A stretch of 64,000 nucleotides of DNA, taken from Gammaproteobacteria bacterium. Its GTDB lineage: Bacteria; Pseudomonadota; Gammaproteobacteria; Eutrophobiales; Eutrophobiaceae. Each line of letters starts with the position of its first letter. Within the stretch, counting starts at the first letter, position 1. Where the stretch lies: positions 310,001-374,000 of the forward strand of contig SCUJ01000006.1 of assembly GCA_004297165.1 (NCBI GenBank), in the 5' to 3' direction. A program made the position numbers and the translations under genes. This document shows positions 1 through 8,816 of this stretch, piece by piece. Below the pieces are notes generated by a model that searched no databases, was not told the origin of the DNA, and saw only the letters and a list, made by a program, of their open reading frames with translations.

Positions 1-1445
1 GCCTCGATCTCGCGGGCCTGCCATTCGAGGGCCGCGGTCAGACCGAGTTTGTCCAGGACCACGGGGCGCAACTCGGAGGAGATGCGCCGCACCAGGTCAA
101 CGGAGGCGCCGATCTGCCGGTTGATTGCCGCCACCTCGTCCTGGAGTTTAGCCGAGCACGATCGCACCTGGGGCCCTGGCGGGCAAAACGCCGGCAGCCG
201 CGACAGGTCTATTTTCAAAGAGGTGAGAACCTGACCGATCTCGTCATGCAGATCGCGGGAGATGCGGGCGGCCTCCGCTTCGCGGGCCATGTGCAGGCGG
301 TGCGCGAGCGCCCTTAACTGCGCTTGCGCCTCGATGGCCTCGTTATGTCTGGCGGCCAGGGAATCGGCCATGGCGTTGAAGGCCGTCGCCAGGGATGACA
401 ATTCGCCATACCCGCGCGGCAGAATAGCGCGGGTAGATAGATCGCCGGAGCCAAGGCGTTGCGCCGCATGGGCCAGCGCGCGCAATCCACGCAGGATCCC
501 CAGTTCCGCGGCGATGAACACCGCGGCGATGGTGAATAACGTCAGGATCCCAAGTCCTGACAGGGTCCGGTAAAAAACTGAAGAGGCCTGCTGCATGATT
601 TGCTCGTAGGGCAGGCTGGCGGATACATAGAGCCCCGGGGCCTGTTCCAGCGGGACGGCCACGAAATACCGCCGGATGCCGGCGCCGGCGAGTTCCAGCA
701 TTCTGCCATGCTGCGCACGGGAGAGTTCGGATATGCCTGAAATCCGTAATTTCCCGATATCCGTCAGTTCGGGGTCTGCGGAGCCGCCGAACGCCAACAC
801 CCGATCCTCCCGATCCGTGATAATCAGGGAGATGCCGTCCGGCAGGTAGCTCTGCCGGGCCATCTTTGAGAGCCATTCGAGGTCAAGGCCGTTGAATAAC
901 ACCGCGATTACCCGGCGTTCGGAATCCCGGACCGCGTAGGCGTGATTGAGTGTGGGCCGATCGAAGATTGGCGAGATGATGTAAGAGCCGGCCGCAACGG
1001 TATCGGAAGTCATCGCCGCGCGGTAGGCCGGGTTATCCTGCCAGCTCCGGTAACTGGATAGCGGATAGGCGCTGGCAAGCACCTGCCCTTCGGGGGAAAG
1101 AACGCCAATGTTGGCCAACTGCGGATGACCCACCAGCAGGGCCTGCTGGAAATCGGGATCCGTGAGGATTGGCGATTGCCGCCCTTCGCGGGTCAGCTTT
1201 GTGCCAAGCCATAAGAGCAACTCGCGGGCGCCCTGGATCTGATGGGCGTGTTCGCGACTCGCGAGGCTCGCCAAGTGCAGGGCATCGCGCTCCATGCGGG
1301 TAAGGGTCGCGGCGCGCTCGTTTTCAGCCGCGAAGAAGGTGAAAAGGATGGCGGGCAGTGTGGCAAGGCAGATCAAGAACAAGAGCCTGCCGCGCAGCGA
1401 AAAAAACCATGAACCGTGTGCTGGCAGGTTGGGCAGGTTTGTCAT
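1..1445 (-). CDS. Sensor histidine kinase (NarX/UhpB-type HisKA_3), partial at left edge
   Basis: An open frame starts with ATG at 1445 and runs off the left edge, so 481 residues are visible and the ATPase end is missing. A membrane segment lies near residues 18-40 (LLFLICLATLPAILFTFF), followed by a roughly 240-residue extracytoplasmic sensor region that reads like a Cache domain. A second membrane segment lies near residues 290-310, then a HAMP-like linker (GDLSTRA...YGELSSLATAFNAMADSL). The dimerisation and phosphoacceptor region has the HisKA_3 signature RISRDLHDEIGQVLTSLK with His at about residue 400. This class normally pairs with a NarL/LuxR-type response regulator, which is not visible here. 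It diverges from narK, so a role in nitrate or redox sensing is possible. The sensor does not look like the NarX nitrate-binding domain, so the ligand is unknown. Confidence 0.85.
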   Translation of the reverse strand, partial: MTNLPNLPAHGSWFFSLRGRLLFLICLATLPAILFTFFAAENERAATLTRMERDALHLASLASREHAHQIQGARELLLWLGTKLTREGRQSPILTDPDFQQALLVGHPQLANIGVLSPEGQVLASAYPLSSYRSWQDNPAYRAAMTSDTVAAGSYIISPIFDRPTLNHAYAVRDSERRVIAVLFNGLDLEWLSKMARQSYLPDGISLIITDREDRVLAFGGSADPELTDIGKLRISGISELSRAQHGRMLELAGAGIRRYFVAVPLEQAPGLYVSASLPYEQIMQQASSVFYRTLSGLGILTLFTIAAVFIAAELGILRGLRALAHAAQRLGSGDLSTRAILPRGYGELSSLATAFNAMADSLAARHNEAIEAQAQLRALAHRLHMAREAEAARISRDLHDEIGQVLTSLKIDLSRLPAFCPPGPQVRSCSAKLQDEVAAINRQIGASVDLVRRISSELRPVVLDKLGLTAALEWQAREIE

Positions 1446-1494
1446 GGCGTCAGATTGTAGTCCGATTTAACCCTTATGGAATATATGGCATTCA

Positions 1495-1542
1495 TTGATA
1501 TAAATCAGTTTTGCCCGCGTTCAGGATGGCATAATTAATCGA
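1495..1542 (+). promoter_or_regulatory. FNR/Dnr-type box and -10 element upstream of narK
   Basis: The sequence TTGATATAAATCAG at 1495-1508 matches the FNR-family consensus TTGAT-N4-ATCAA at nine of ten fixed positions. A -10-like CATAAT lies at 1530-1535, which would put the transcription start near 1542. The box would then be centred about 41 bases upstream, the classic class II activator position. That leaves a leader of about 150 nt before narK. It also lies 50 bp upstream of the divergent kinase gene, so it could act both ways. Binding and start site are inferred. Confidence 0.6.
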
Positions 1543-1693
1543 ATTTATATATTTCCGACAGTTCTTGCCACCAGAGGTAACCCGAAGCGCCGCGCTTTAC
1601 ACCGCCACTGAATAGCACCGGATTAGCTGACCCAAATGGTCATAAAACTGGTCGGTTACAAATTCATCATCACAACTAATAAGGTACGAAACA

Positions 1694-3295
1694 ATGGCTG
1701 ATATCACCGAATGGGTAGTGGAGGACCAGAATTTCTGGGACAAAACTGGCAAGGCTGTGGCGCGAAGGAATCTCTGGATCTCTATCCCTTGTCTATTATG
1801 CGGCTTCGCGGTCTGGATGATCTGGGGGGTCATTACAGTTCAAATGTTGAACCTCGGCTTTCCCTTCACCCAGGCTGAGTTGTTCACGCTGTCTTCCATC
1901 GCCGGCCTGAGTGGCGCCACCTTCCGGATCCCCAGCACCTTCTTTATCCGCATCGCCGGCGGCCGGAATTCGGTTATTTATACCACCGCATTGTTGATGA
2001 TTCCGGCCATCGGCACCGGCATCGCCTTGCAGGACAAAGATACGTCATTGTGGGTGTTTCAGTTGATGGCGCTGCTGTCCGGATTCGGCGGAGGTAATTT
2101 TGCCTCTTCCATGTCGAATATCAGTTTCTTCTACCCCAAACGGCTCCAGGGAACCGCGCTCGGACTCAACGCCGGCCTGGGGAATTTTGGCGTGACCACG
2201 ATGCAGATCCTGGTGCCTCTGGTGATGACGGCCGGGATCTTCGGCGGCGAGTCGATGACGCTGGTCAACAGCAGCGGCACCTTGATCGGCAAGATCCCCG
2301 CCGGTACGGAGACCTTCATACATAACGCCGGCTATGTGTGGCTGGTGATCCTGATCCCGCTGGTCCTGGTCGGCTGGTTCGGGATGAACAACATCGTCAA
2401 TCCCGCGGTAACGCCAAACCCCGGCAATCCGCTCACTGCGGTGGTCAAGGTGACCGGTCTGCTCTCGGTGGCGTTTGTCACCGCCGCCGTGGGGGTGTAT
2501 CTCATACTCCCGGCACCTTCAGGCCTCGCGCTGAACAAATGGATCATCCTGCCGCTGATTATCGCCGCGACAATCCTGCTGCTGAAATTCCTCACCCGCG
2601 GGCAACTGCGGCAGAACCTGGATCGGCAGTACAAGATATTCAACAACAAACACACCTGGGCCATGACTGTCATCTACACCATGACCTTCGGTTCCTTCAT
2701 CGGGTTTTCCTCCGCCTTCCCACTGGCCATGCAGATAATCTTCGGCTATACCCATGTCCCCGGTCCGGATGGCGTGCTGGTGCATACCGCAGTCAATCCG
2801 AACGGCCCGAGCGCGCTGATGTATTCCTGGATCGGGCCCTTCGTCGGCGCCCTGGTCCGGCCGATCGGCGGCTGGGTCTCGGATAAACTTGGCGGGGCGA
2901 AGGTCACCCAGATCATCTCGGTGGTGATGGTCATTTCCGCCCTGGGGGTGGCCTATTACATGGCGGCGGCCTATCGATCCGCGACACCGGAAGAGTTTTT
3001 CGTTCCTTACTTCGTGCTGTTCGTGGTCCTCTTCGCGGCCTCCGGAGTAGGCAACGGCTCGACCTTCCGCACCATTGCGGTGGTCTTCGACAGGGAGCAG
3101 GCCGGTCCGGCGCTGGGTTGGACCTCGGCGGTGGCGGCCTATGGCTCCTTCATCATCCCGATAGTCTTCGGGGATCAGATCAAAGCCACGACGCCGGAGT
3201 ATGCCCTCTACGGGTTTGTGGCGTTCTACGTCATCTGCATCGTGCTGAATTGGTGGTTTTATCTACGGCCCAATGCCTACGTCAAAAACCCATGA
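1694..3295 (+). CDS. narK: NarK-family nitrate/nitrite transporter (MFS)
   Basis: A 533-residue major facilitator protein with about 12-14 hydrophobic segments. It carries both nitrate-porter signature regions: GLNAGLGNFGVTTMQ in the first half and GPFVGALVRPIGGWVSDKLGG in the second, each with the conserved glycines. The second includes the Arg that binds the anion in NarK proteins. It would move nitrate and/or nitrite across the inner membrane, as H+ symport or nitrate/nitrite exchange. No nitrate or nitrite reductase is in the window, so its partner enzyme lies elsewhere. A palindromic repeat element begins exactly at its stop codon. The FNR-like box upstream suggests induction when oxygen is low. 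Confidence 0.88.
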   Translation: MADITEWVVEDQNFWDKTGKAVARRNLWISIPCLLCGFAVWMIWGVITVQMLNLGFPFTQAELFTLSSIAGLSGATFRIPSTFFIRIAGGRNSVIYTTALLMIPAIGTGIALQDKDTSLWVFQLMALLSGFGGGNFASSMSNISFFYPKRLQGTALGLNAGLGNFGVTTMQILVPLVMTAGIFGGESMTLVNSSGTLIGKIPAGTETFIHNAGYVWLVILIPLVLVGWFGMNNIVNPAVTPNPGNPLTAVVKVTGLLSVAFVTAAVGVYLILPAPSGLALNKWIILPLIIAATILLLKFLTRGQLRQNLDRQYKIFNNKHTWAMTVIYTMTFGSFIGFSSAFPLAMQIIFGYTHVPGPDGVLVHTAVNPNGPSALMYSWIGPFVGALVRPIGGWVSDKLGGAKVTQIISVVMVISALGVAYYMAAAYRSATPEEFFVPYFVLFVVLFAASGVGNGSTFRTIAVVFDREQAGPALGWTSAVAAYGSFIIPIVFGDQIKATTPEYALYGFVAFYVICIVLNWWFYLRPNAYVKNP

Positions 3296-3437
3296 CAGGC
3301 TGGTGAAAAACTGCTGCGCTAGGCATAACTACGTTGCAAGCGGTCTCGAAATCCTCATTTACTGCTGTGTAAATTCCGGTTTCTCGTCCGCTTGCGCCTG
3401 GTTCTGCCGTCGCTCGCGACGTTTTTCAACAGCCTGT
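3295..3437. repeat. Imperfect palindromic repeat element (MITE/REP-like)
   Basis: A 143-bp element has perfect 8-bp ends: ACAGGCTG at 3295-3302 against CAGCCTGT at 3430-3437. An inner imperfect palindrome runs from GCAAGCGG (3336-3343) to CCGCTTGC (3388-3395), with matched arms (TCTCGAAATC / CCGGTTTCTCG) around a small loop. No coding sequence is seen. It sits at the 3' end of narK, between convergent genes. A short relative of its end occurs at 44839-44862. It may be a non-autonomous transposable element and might terminate transcription. Confidence 0.65.
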
Positions 3438-3463
3438 TGACGCGCGAGATCGCCTTACAGCAT

Positions 3464-3958
3464 CTAACCGTGAGAAGGGCTGGCGCCAGTCAGCCCTTTT
3501 TTCAGAGCGGGTTCGGTGCGATAGAAGTAATAGCCCATCGCCACCGACGAGATCACATTGCCGATTGCCACGTTAATCCAGGCGAATTTCGCGAGTAACG
3601 GCGTGAACAACACTCCGACAACGCAATAAAACCCGACTTCAAGGACTATGAAAAACTCCAGCGCATACCAGAGTACGTTCTGATCCTTTTCCGCCTCCCT
3701 GAAGATATAGGCGGCAACGACTGCCGTGAAGTAAAACGCCAGGAAGTGAAGCGCCGTATACCCCAGGACCGGCAACACGCTGATTGATACCTCGGCGGGA
3801 TCCCGTAGACCGTAAAACACCGCGGATCCCAATGCCGCCGGCGTGAAGAAGGGTTGTCCGGCGATCAAATCGACACAGAAGAACCAGATGATGACGATTA
3901 CTGCGCCGATATTGCCGGCAATAAAACCGGCGCGTAACGCGGTATGGCTATGCGGCAT
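3464..3958 (-). CDS. Conserved-looking four-segment membrane protein of unknown function
   Basis: A 164-residue inner-membrane protein with four clear hydrophobic segments at about residues 10-32, 60-85, 95-118 and 124-145. The start is well supported by GGGGAGGG just upstream of the ATG. No catalytic motif is recognised. It is the last gene of a minus-strand run that begins with the MAPEG gene and includes two U32-family genes. It follows the UbiU-like gene after 53 bp, so co-transcription is plausible. I do not recognise the family and assign no function. Confidence 0.6.
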   Translation of the reverse strand: MPHSHTALRAGFIAGNIGAVIVIIWFFCVDLIAGQPFFTPAALGSAVFYGLRDPAEVSISVLPVLGYTALHFLAFYFTAVVAAYIFREAEKDQNVLWYALEFFIVLEVGFYCVVGVLFTPLLAKFAWINVAIGNVISSVAMGYYFYRTEPALKKGLTGASPSHG

Positions 3959-4011
3959 AATCCCTCCCCGAGGATTATCAGTGGACCTGATTCTGAGTAT
4001 AGAACATAACT

Positions 4012-5058
4012 CTAAGGAATTTCTGAAACGTCCGGGGTGAGATTATTCTCCTCTTCCTTTCTTACAGGCAGAGTCATCGGGTAATAACACATTCGGCCAC
4101 TGGCGCAATGGTCGGGCGTCTGCCGGATGTCGCGGGCGAAGCGGCGGATGTCGCTTGGGTTTTGATCCAGTCTGGCGCGCACGGCGTTTACCATCTCCAC
4201 GCCTTTTAATTTTCTTGCGAGCGGGGCATCCCGTCCCGCAATCTTGATCGAATGCAGGCCAACAGTCTCCCACTCGGGCAGGGCGCAGAGGGCGCAGGGG
4301 CCGTAAGGAAGTCCTGCCGGTGTCATCGTGAAGCCGCAGCCGAAGCGATACCAGAGCCAGTTCTGGTAATCCTGTTCGTTGTTTTGCAGGGCGGCCTGTT
4401 CCTCCAAGGACAGGGGTTGACCGTCGAGGCGTCGAAATTCGCCCTGATACTGGTCCAGGCAGATGGGCCCGCCAAGCTTCGCGGGCAGGTGGATCGTGTG
4501 ACACAGACCTTCCTCGTAAACGCAGCCGTCGTTCAGTACAAAGGACTCGAATTCAAGGTCGCGATGGCGGTCGATCATGACCGCCATTTCTTTCAGGGTG
4601 ATGTCGCGGGGGAAGATGATGCGGTGCGCGCCCAGGTCACGATAGAAGGCGGCGGTCTCGCTGTTGCGGCAACCGGCGATGGAACTGACATGGATCCGCA
4701 AGCGGAACGAGTGACGGGAGAGAATACTTATTAATAGCGGATCGCCTGCGATCACGGCCGCCCCGCCCAGGCTGTCGAAATCCGCCACGATTTGCAACGC
4801 GGCCTCCAGTTGTTCCGCTGAATAATGTTGTGCGTTCAGGGCCAGCGAGAGCCGGATTCCATGTTCATCCGCCAGGCGCGCGGCCCGCTCCAAGTCTGCA
4901 TAGTCCGGCAGATTGGCGAAGGCGCGGCGGCTGATCCCGGAAGTATGGAAACGTTCCAGCCATCGCGGGGAGACGACGCTGCAATAGAGCTCATCAGCCC
5001 CGGCTGCGGCGAGCGGCGCGATCTCTTCAATCCGGCTAATGGGGGCGACGATCTTCAT
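4012..5058 (-). CDS. U32-peptidase-family Fe-S protein, UbiU-like
   Basis: A 348-residue protein. The start at 5058 (MKIVAPISRIEE, a typical U32 N-terminus) is preferred over the longer frame, whose extra N-terminus only overlaps the upstream gene out of frame. The N-terminal TIM-barrel part has GADELYCSVVSPRW. Cysteines at about 179, 186, 200 and 241 follow CX6C-X13-C-X40-C, very close to the [4Fe-4S] ligands of UbiU (CX6C, then about 17 and 39 residues on). Further cysteines (255, 258, 318, 324) are extra. SIKIAGR near 270 matches the U32 family SLKIEGR motif. UbiU and UbiV together perform O2-independent hydroxylation in ubiquinone synthesis. This pair could be that system or a paralogue acting on another substrate. 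It overlaps the UbiV-like gene by 23 bp. Confidence 0.72.
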   Translation of the reverse strand: MKIVAPISRIEEIAPLAAAGADELYCSVVSPRWLERFHTSGISRRAFANLPDYADLERAARLADEHGIRLSLALNAQHYSAEQLEAALQIVADFDSLGGAAVIAGDPLLISILSRHSFRLRIHVSSIAGCRNSETAAFYRDLGAHRIIFPRDITLKEMAVMIDRHRDLEFESFVLNDGCVYEEGLCHTIHLPAKLGGPICLDQYQGEFRRLDGQPLSLEEQAALQNNEQDYQNWLWYRFGCGFTMTPAGLPYGPCALCALPEWETVGLHSIKIAGRDAPLARKLKGVEMVNAVRARLDQNPSDIRRFARDIRQTPDHCASGRMCYYPMTLPVRKEEENNLTPDVSEIP

Positions 5059-5908
5059 GCCAGTCGCCGTGGATGATGAGACGATCGACCCGTCCCGCGT
5101 GCGACGCCCCGCGCACGGCATTCCACATGTCATGGTCATGCGCGTAGAACCGGGTATTCCCCCGCTGAAAACTGCGCAGATCCGATACCGTGGGACGCGC
5201 GGTGTGTTCCACATATTCCAGGCATTCCCTGCCGCAGCCGTGCCCCGGCTGAAAACGCGCCGCCGGGGGCAGATTCAACGAACCGATCTTGCACATCCTG
5301 CCTTTCATGACGTAACCGTAGCCAAGATGAACTGACAGCCGGATCTTGCCATCGAAGAGGTCGGCCGCTTGCGCATACGGCGGAATATCCACCTCCATGC
5401 GCGAGACCCCGTAATCCATCAGAAATGCCGCATAGGGATCCGAGAAGATGCCGCTGGGACAGAGTCCCGCCCATTCCGCCGATGGCAGACGCGGGTCCTT
5501 GATCTGTTTACAGAGGAGTCGCCCGGCGCTTGGCTTGAGGTCCGGATAGGAATGGCGCACGAGCCGCAGGGCGCCCCAATCGTTGACGATGACCTCTTGT
5601 CCATGGGGGAGCGAAGCGAGCAGGGGCAGGACCCGTTTCATGCCCTGATCGGAGAGGGCAGGGAGCGTCAGGGAGACGGCGAAGCGCGAGTCCGCCAACG
5701 CTGTTTCGAGAATGCCCATCTCCGGCAATAACCGTTCGCAAAATTCGTTGCCGAGATGGATGCGGGTTATGGTCCGCTCGTTCCAGTCGGGATTATCTGT
5801 ATCCGCCTCTGGCAACCAGGCACGGACACACACCGCCTCGGGCGTCTTCAGCAGTCTCCTGACCGTAATCGATTCGGTGCAGGCGAGGGAGAATTCGGGC
5901 GTATTCAC
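5036..5908 (-). CDS. U32-peptidase-family Fe-S protein, UbiV-like
   Basis: A 290-residue protein with the U32-type strand motif EVIVNDWGALRL near residues 105-116. It has four cysteines placed like UbiV's cluster ligands: one in LGNEFCERL (about 57), then C206-X18-C225-X3-C229. UbiV has one early Cys followed by CX12CX3C. The 3' end overlaps the UbiU-like gene by 23 bp, so the two are translationally coupled, as expected for a heterodimer. No SCP2-type UbiT gene is adjacent, and the overall sequence does not look like a textbook UbiV. It may be a divergent anaerobic quinone hydroxylase half or a relative with another substrate. Confidence 0.65.
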   Translation of the reverse strand: MNTPEFSLACTESITVRRLLKTPEAVCVRAWLPEADTDNPDWNERTITRIHLGNEFCERLLPEMGILETALADSRFAVSLTLPALSDQGMKRVLPLLASLPHGQEVIVNDWGALRLVRHSYPDLKPSAGRLLCKQIKDPRLPSAEWAGLCPSGIFSDPYAAFLMDYGVSRMEVDIPPYAQAADLFDGKIRLSVHLGYGYVMKGRMCKIGSLNLPPAARFQPGHGCGRECLEYVEHTARPTVSDLRSFQRGNTRFYAHDHDMWNAVRGASHAGRVDRLIIHGDWHEDRRPH

Positions 5909-5915
5909 GCCGGTT

Positions 5916-6299
5916 TCAGAACAGATGCACGAACGCGCCTATGATGCCTCCCAACACCAAAATAATGTTGGGCAGGGCGCTCAGCATGAATCCGGGGCCG
6001 CGACTCTCAGGATCGCGGACATAGGATCGACAATAGATGATCCGGCCGATGAAGAATATGAGCCCCAATCCGGCGGCGGTCAGTTCATGCACGAACGTGG
6101 CGAAGATCCACAAGGCCGGGAGGAACACCACAAGTTGCTCCATGGTGTTCTGGTGCACCCGGAACCAACGCTCGAACAGCGCGTTGCCGCTGATTGCGGG
6201 GGCCCTGACGCCTGTGTCCATTCGCGCCTTGCCAACCAGCATCCCGAAAGCCAGGTACTCGATGAGAACCAGACAGGTGACTGTTGCAGTTAAAGCCAT
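5916..6299 (-). CDS. MAPEG-family membrane protein
   Basis: A 127-residue protein with four hydrophobic segments and the MAPEG signature region FRVHQNTMEQLVVFLPALW near residues 46-64, where the Asn/Glu pair is typical, followed by GRIIYCRSYVRDPESRGPGF. The start at 6299 is chosen because AAGGAG lies 8 nt upstream; a longer in-frame extension lacks this. MAPEG proteins are membrane-bound glutathione S-transferase or peroxidase relatives, and bacterial members are mostly uncharacterised. It ends 8 bp before the UbiV-like gene and probably leads that operon. A link to lipid or quinone chemistry is only an inference from the neighbourhood. Confidence 0.82.
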   Translation of the reverse strand: MALTATVTCLVLIEYLAFGMLVGKARMDTGVRAPAISGNALFERWFRVHQNTMEQLVVFLPALWIFATFVHELTAAGLGLIFFIGRIIYCRSYVRDPESRGPGFMLSALPNIILVLGGIIGAFVHLF

Positions 6300-6392
6300 G
6301 GTGTGTTCTCCTTTCCGAATGGAACAATAACGACGTGGAAATACCTTAGCATAAACCATCTCAGGCCGCTGCCCCGGCCGTAAGTTCTGTCA

Positions 6393-7649
6393 ATGAGCGC
6401 AAGTGAACCAGTCATGCATCCTCCCCCTGCCGCAGGCAGACCGCGCAAGCTGGTCTTCAGTCTGGAGCAGGCCCTGTCGTTGCCGTACGCCACATTGCGC
6501 TTCGCGCAGTTAGGCTGGAGGGTCATCAAGATTGAGGCGACGCCGACGGATGCGAACCTCCCGGGAGACCCGAATCGCCATATCGGCGCCCGAATCGCCG
6601 AGCCCGACCGCCGCGGTTATTTCATGGCCCCCAACGTGGGCAAGGAATCCATCGTCATGGATCTGAAGCAGCCGGCCGGTCGTGAGGCGCTGCACGAGCT
6701 GACCCGGCAACTCAGACCGGATGTATTCTGTTGCAACACCCTGCCGGCGCGATATAAGTCCCTCGGGATCGATTACCCAACACTCTCCGCGATCAGGGCG
6801 GATCTCATCTGGGCCGGGATCTCGGCCATGGGGCCCGATTATCCCGGCGTACCTGGATATGATCCTGCCATCCAGGCCATGTCCGGATTCATGGAACTGA
6901 CCGGGCAGGAAACGGGGCCGCCGACCTTGTCCGGCATCCCGGTCATCGATCTGAAGGCCGGGGATGAGGTTTATGCCGGGGTGATGCAGGCCCTGGTCGA
7001 GCGTCATGAGACCGGGCGGGGTAAATGTATCCATGTCTCCATGCTGCAGGCAGCCGCGAGTTGGCTCATCACCACCATGCCGCTGCTGGACCTGGACTGC
7101 GACCTCTCGGAGGTGAGCCGCTGCGGCAATGCGCACCGCAAGTTCATTCCCACCAACGCCTATCCGACCCGCGATGGCTACATTTACATCGCCATCGGCA
7201 ATGATCTGCAATGGCAGCGCCTGATCGCCATCCCGGGTTTCGAGTCTCTGGCGAGCGCAGCGCGCCGGACCAACGAAGGGCGGCTCGAGGAGCGGCACGA
7301 ACTTTATGCCAGAATCGGCGCGATCACGGCCGGATTCGCCACGGCCGAACTGGAACGAATCTTCAGCGCCGCCACCATCGCCCATGCCGTGATCAACACC
7401 GTGGCGCAAGTCGCGGAACTGCCGGCTATCAAGCAGCGACGGACCACGACGGTACTGCCCGATGGTCGCCGGGTCCGGATGCAGCCCATCGCCGTGGATG
7501 ACCCGGGGGGACGTGTCGAATTGCCTTTCGCGCCGCGCTATGGGGAACATACCCTGCGTGTGTTGCATGAGGCCGGGTTTACGGAGGCGGCCTGCGGGGA
7601 TCTGCTGCGACAGGGCGCGATCCTCGGCTGCGAGGATTGCGCGGTATGA
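6393..7649 (+). CDS. Family III (CaiB/BaiF-type) CoA-transferase
   Basis: A 418-residue protein of the CaiB/BaiF class, which moves CoA between an acyl-CoA donor and a carboxylate through an aspartyl-CoA thioester. The nucleotide-like N-terminal part has [14 protein letters not shown]. The catalytic Asp is in [11 protein letters not shown] at about residue 157. [14 protein letters not shown] near 210-225 and the later [22 protein letters not shown] segment are also typical. Substrates cannot be read from sequence. Its stop overlaps the DAHP synthase start (ATGA), so the two are coupled although their functions look unrelated. Confidence 0.85.
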   Translation: MSASEPVMHPPPAAGRPRKLVFSLEQALSLPYATLRFAQLGWRVIKIEATPTDANLPGDPNRHIGARIAEPDRRGYFMAPNVGKESIVMDLKQPAGREALHELTRQLRPDVFCCNTLPARYKSLGIDYPTLSAIRADLIWAGISAMGPDYPGVPGYDPAIQAMSGFMELTGQETGPPTLSGIPVIDLKAGDEVYAGVMQALVERHETGRGKCIHVSMLQAAASWLITTMPLLDLDCDLSEVSRCGNAHRKFIPTNAYPTRDGYIYIAIGNDLQWQRLIAIPGFESLASAARRTNEGRLEERHELYARIGAITAGFATAELERIFSAATIAHAVINTVAQVAELPAIKQRRTTTVLPDGRRVRMQPIAVDDPGGRVELPFAPRYGEHTLRVLHEAGFTEAACGDLLRQGAILGCEDCAV

Positions 7650-8710
7650 CCCACGTCATCAAGGACCTGCGCATCCGCAACACCCAGCCGCTGATCACGC
7701 CGGCGGTGCTCGCGGATGAGCTGCCGGTCCCTGCGAGTCTCACCGATCAGGTATACGCCGCCCGCCAAACCATCAAAAACATCCTGACCGGCGCGGATCC
7801 GAGATTGCTCGCGATCGTGGGCCCCTGTTCCATCCACGATGTCGCCGCCGCCCTGGAATATGCGCGAGGTTTGAAGACCCTGGCAGATGAATTCCAGGAT
7901 GTCCTCTATACGGTGATACGCGTCTATTTCGAGAAACCGCGCACCGTGGTTGGCTGGAAAGGTCTCATCAATGACCCCGACCTGGACGGCAGCTTTCATA
8001 TCAACCGGGGCCTGCATCTGGCCCGCCAACTGCTCCTGGAGGTCGGGGCGATCGGTCTGCCGGCGGCGACCGAGTTTCTCGACACCACCTTTGGCCAATA
8101 TTACGCGGAACTGGTGAGCCTCGGCGCGATTGGCGCCCGCACGGTCGAGAGCCAGATCCACCGGGAACTGGTCTCCGGGCTTTCCATGCCGGTCGGGATC
8201 AAGAACCGGACCGACGGGAACATTGATGTCGCGATTGAGGCCATGCAGGCGGCCCGCCACGGTCACTGGTTCCCCTCCCTGACCCCGGAAGGTGCGCCGG
8301 CGATATTGGAGACCACCGGCAACGCGGATACCTGCCTGATCCTTCGGGGCGGCAAGGAGAGCGGACCCAATTACCAGGCCGGCGATGTGCGGCGGGCGGA
8401 ACGGAAACTCACGGACGCGGGTATCAATCCGGCGATCGTCATCGATTGCAGCCACGGCAACAGCGGCGGCGACCCGGACCGCCAGGTGGAGGCGCTCAGG
8501 GACCTTGCGGGGCAGTTGGCGTCGGGCAATAACAGCATTCGCGGGGTGATGCTGGAGAGCAACCTCAAGGCCGGCAAACAGAAGCCGGACAAGCGGGAAA
8601 ATCTGATCTATGGCCAGAGCATCACCGATGCCTGTCTGTCCTTGTCCTGCACAGCCACGGCACTCGGGGACTTCGCCACGAGTCTGCGCCAGATGGGCCG
8701 GGGACGGTGA
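7646..8710 (+). CDS. 3-deoxy-7-phosphoheptulonate synthase (DAHP synthase, class I)
   Basis: A 354-residue enzyme that condenses phosphoenolpyruvate and erythrose-4-phosphate, the first step of the shikimate pathway. The start at 7646 ([10 protein letters not shown]) overlaps the upstream stop as ATGA and is preferred over an ATG 9 nt earlier. Family motifs include VGPCSIHD (about 63-70), [24 protein letters not shown], and near the end [11 protein letters not shown]. The usual KNGTDG loop reads KNRTDG, a small variation. Length and motifs fit the AroF/AroG/AroH group, but which amino acid inhibits it cannot be told. The pairing with a CoA-transferase is unusual. Confidence 0.9.
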   Translation: MTHVIKDLRIRNTQPLITPAVLADELPVPASLTDQVYAARQTIKNILTGADPRLLAIVGPCSIHDVAAALEYARGLKTLADEFQDVLYTVIRVYFEKPRTVVGWKGLINDPDLDGSFHINRGLHLARQLLLEVGAIGLPAATEFLDTTFGQYYAELVSLGAIGARTVESQIHRELVSGLSMPVGIKNRTDGNIDVAIEAMQAARHGHWFPSLTPEGAPAILETTGNADTCLILRGGKESGPNYQAGDVRRAERKLTDAGINPAIVIDCSHGNSGGDPDRQVEALRDLAGQLASGNNSIRGVMLESNLKAGKQKPDKRENLIYGQSITDACLSLSCTATALGDFATSLRQMGRGR

Positions 8711-8816
8711 ACGAGGCCACGAACCAAGGTACAATGCCCCATCCTTAAATACACCTGACACCGGTCGTCACGATGGCCGGAAAGCAAAAGGATCCATCAG
8801 GGAGCAATCATAAGAG

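Noticed and set aside
3295-3437. Considered an insertion sequence
   Set aside because: It is 143 bp with no transposase frame, so only a repeat or MITE-like call is supportable.
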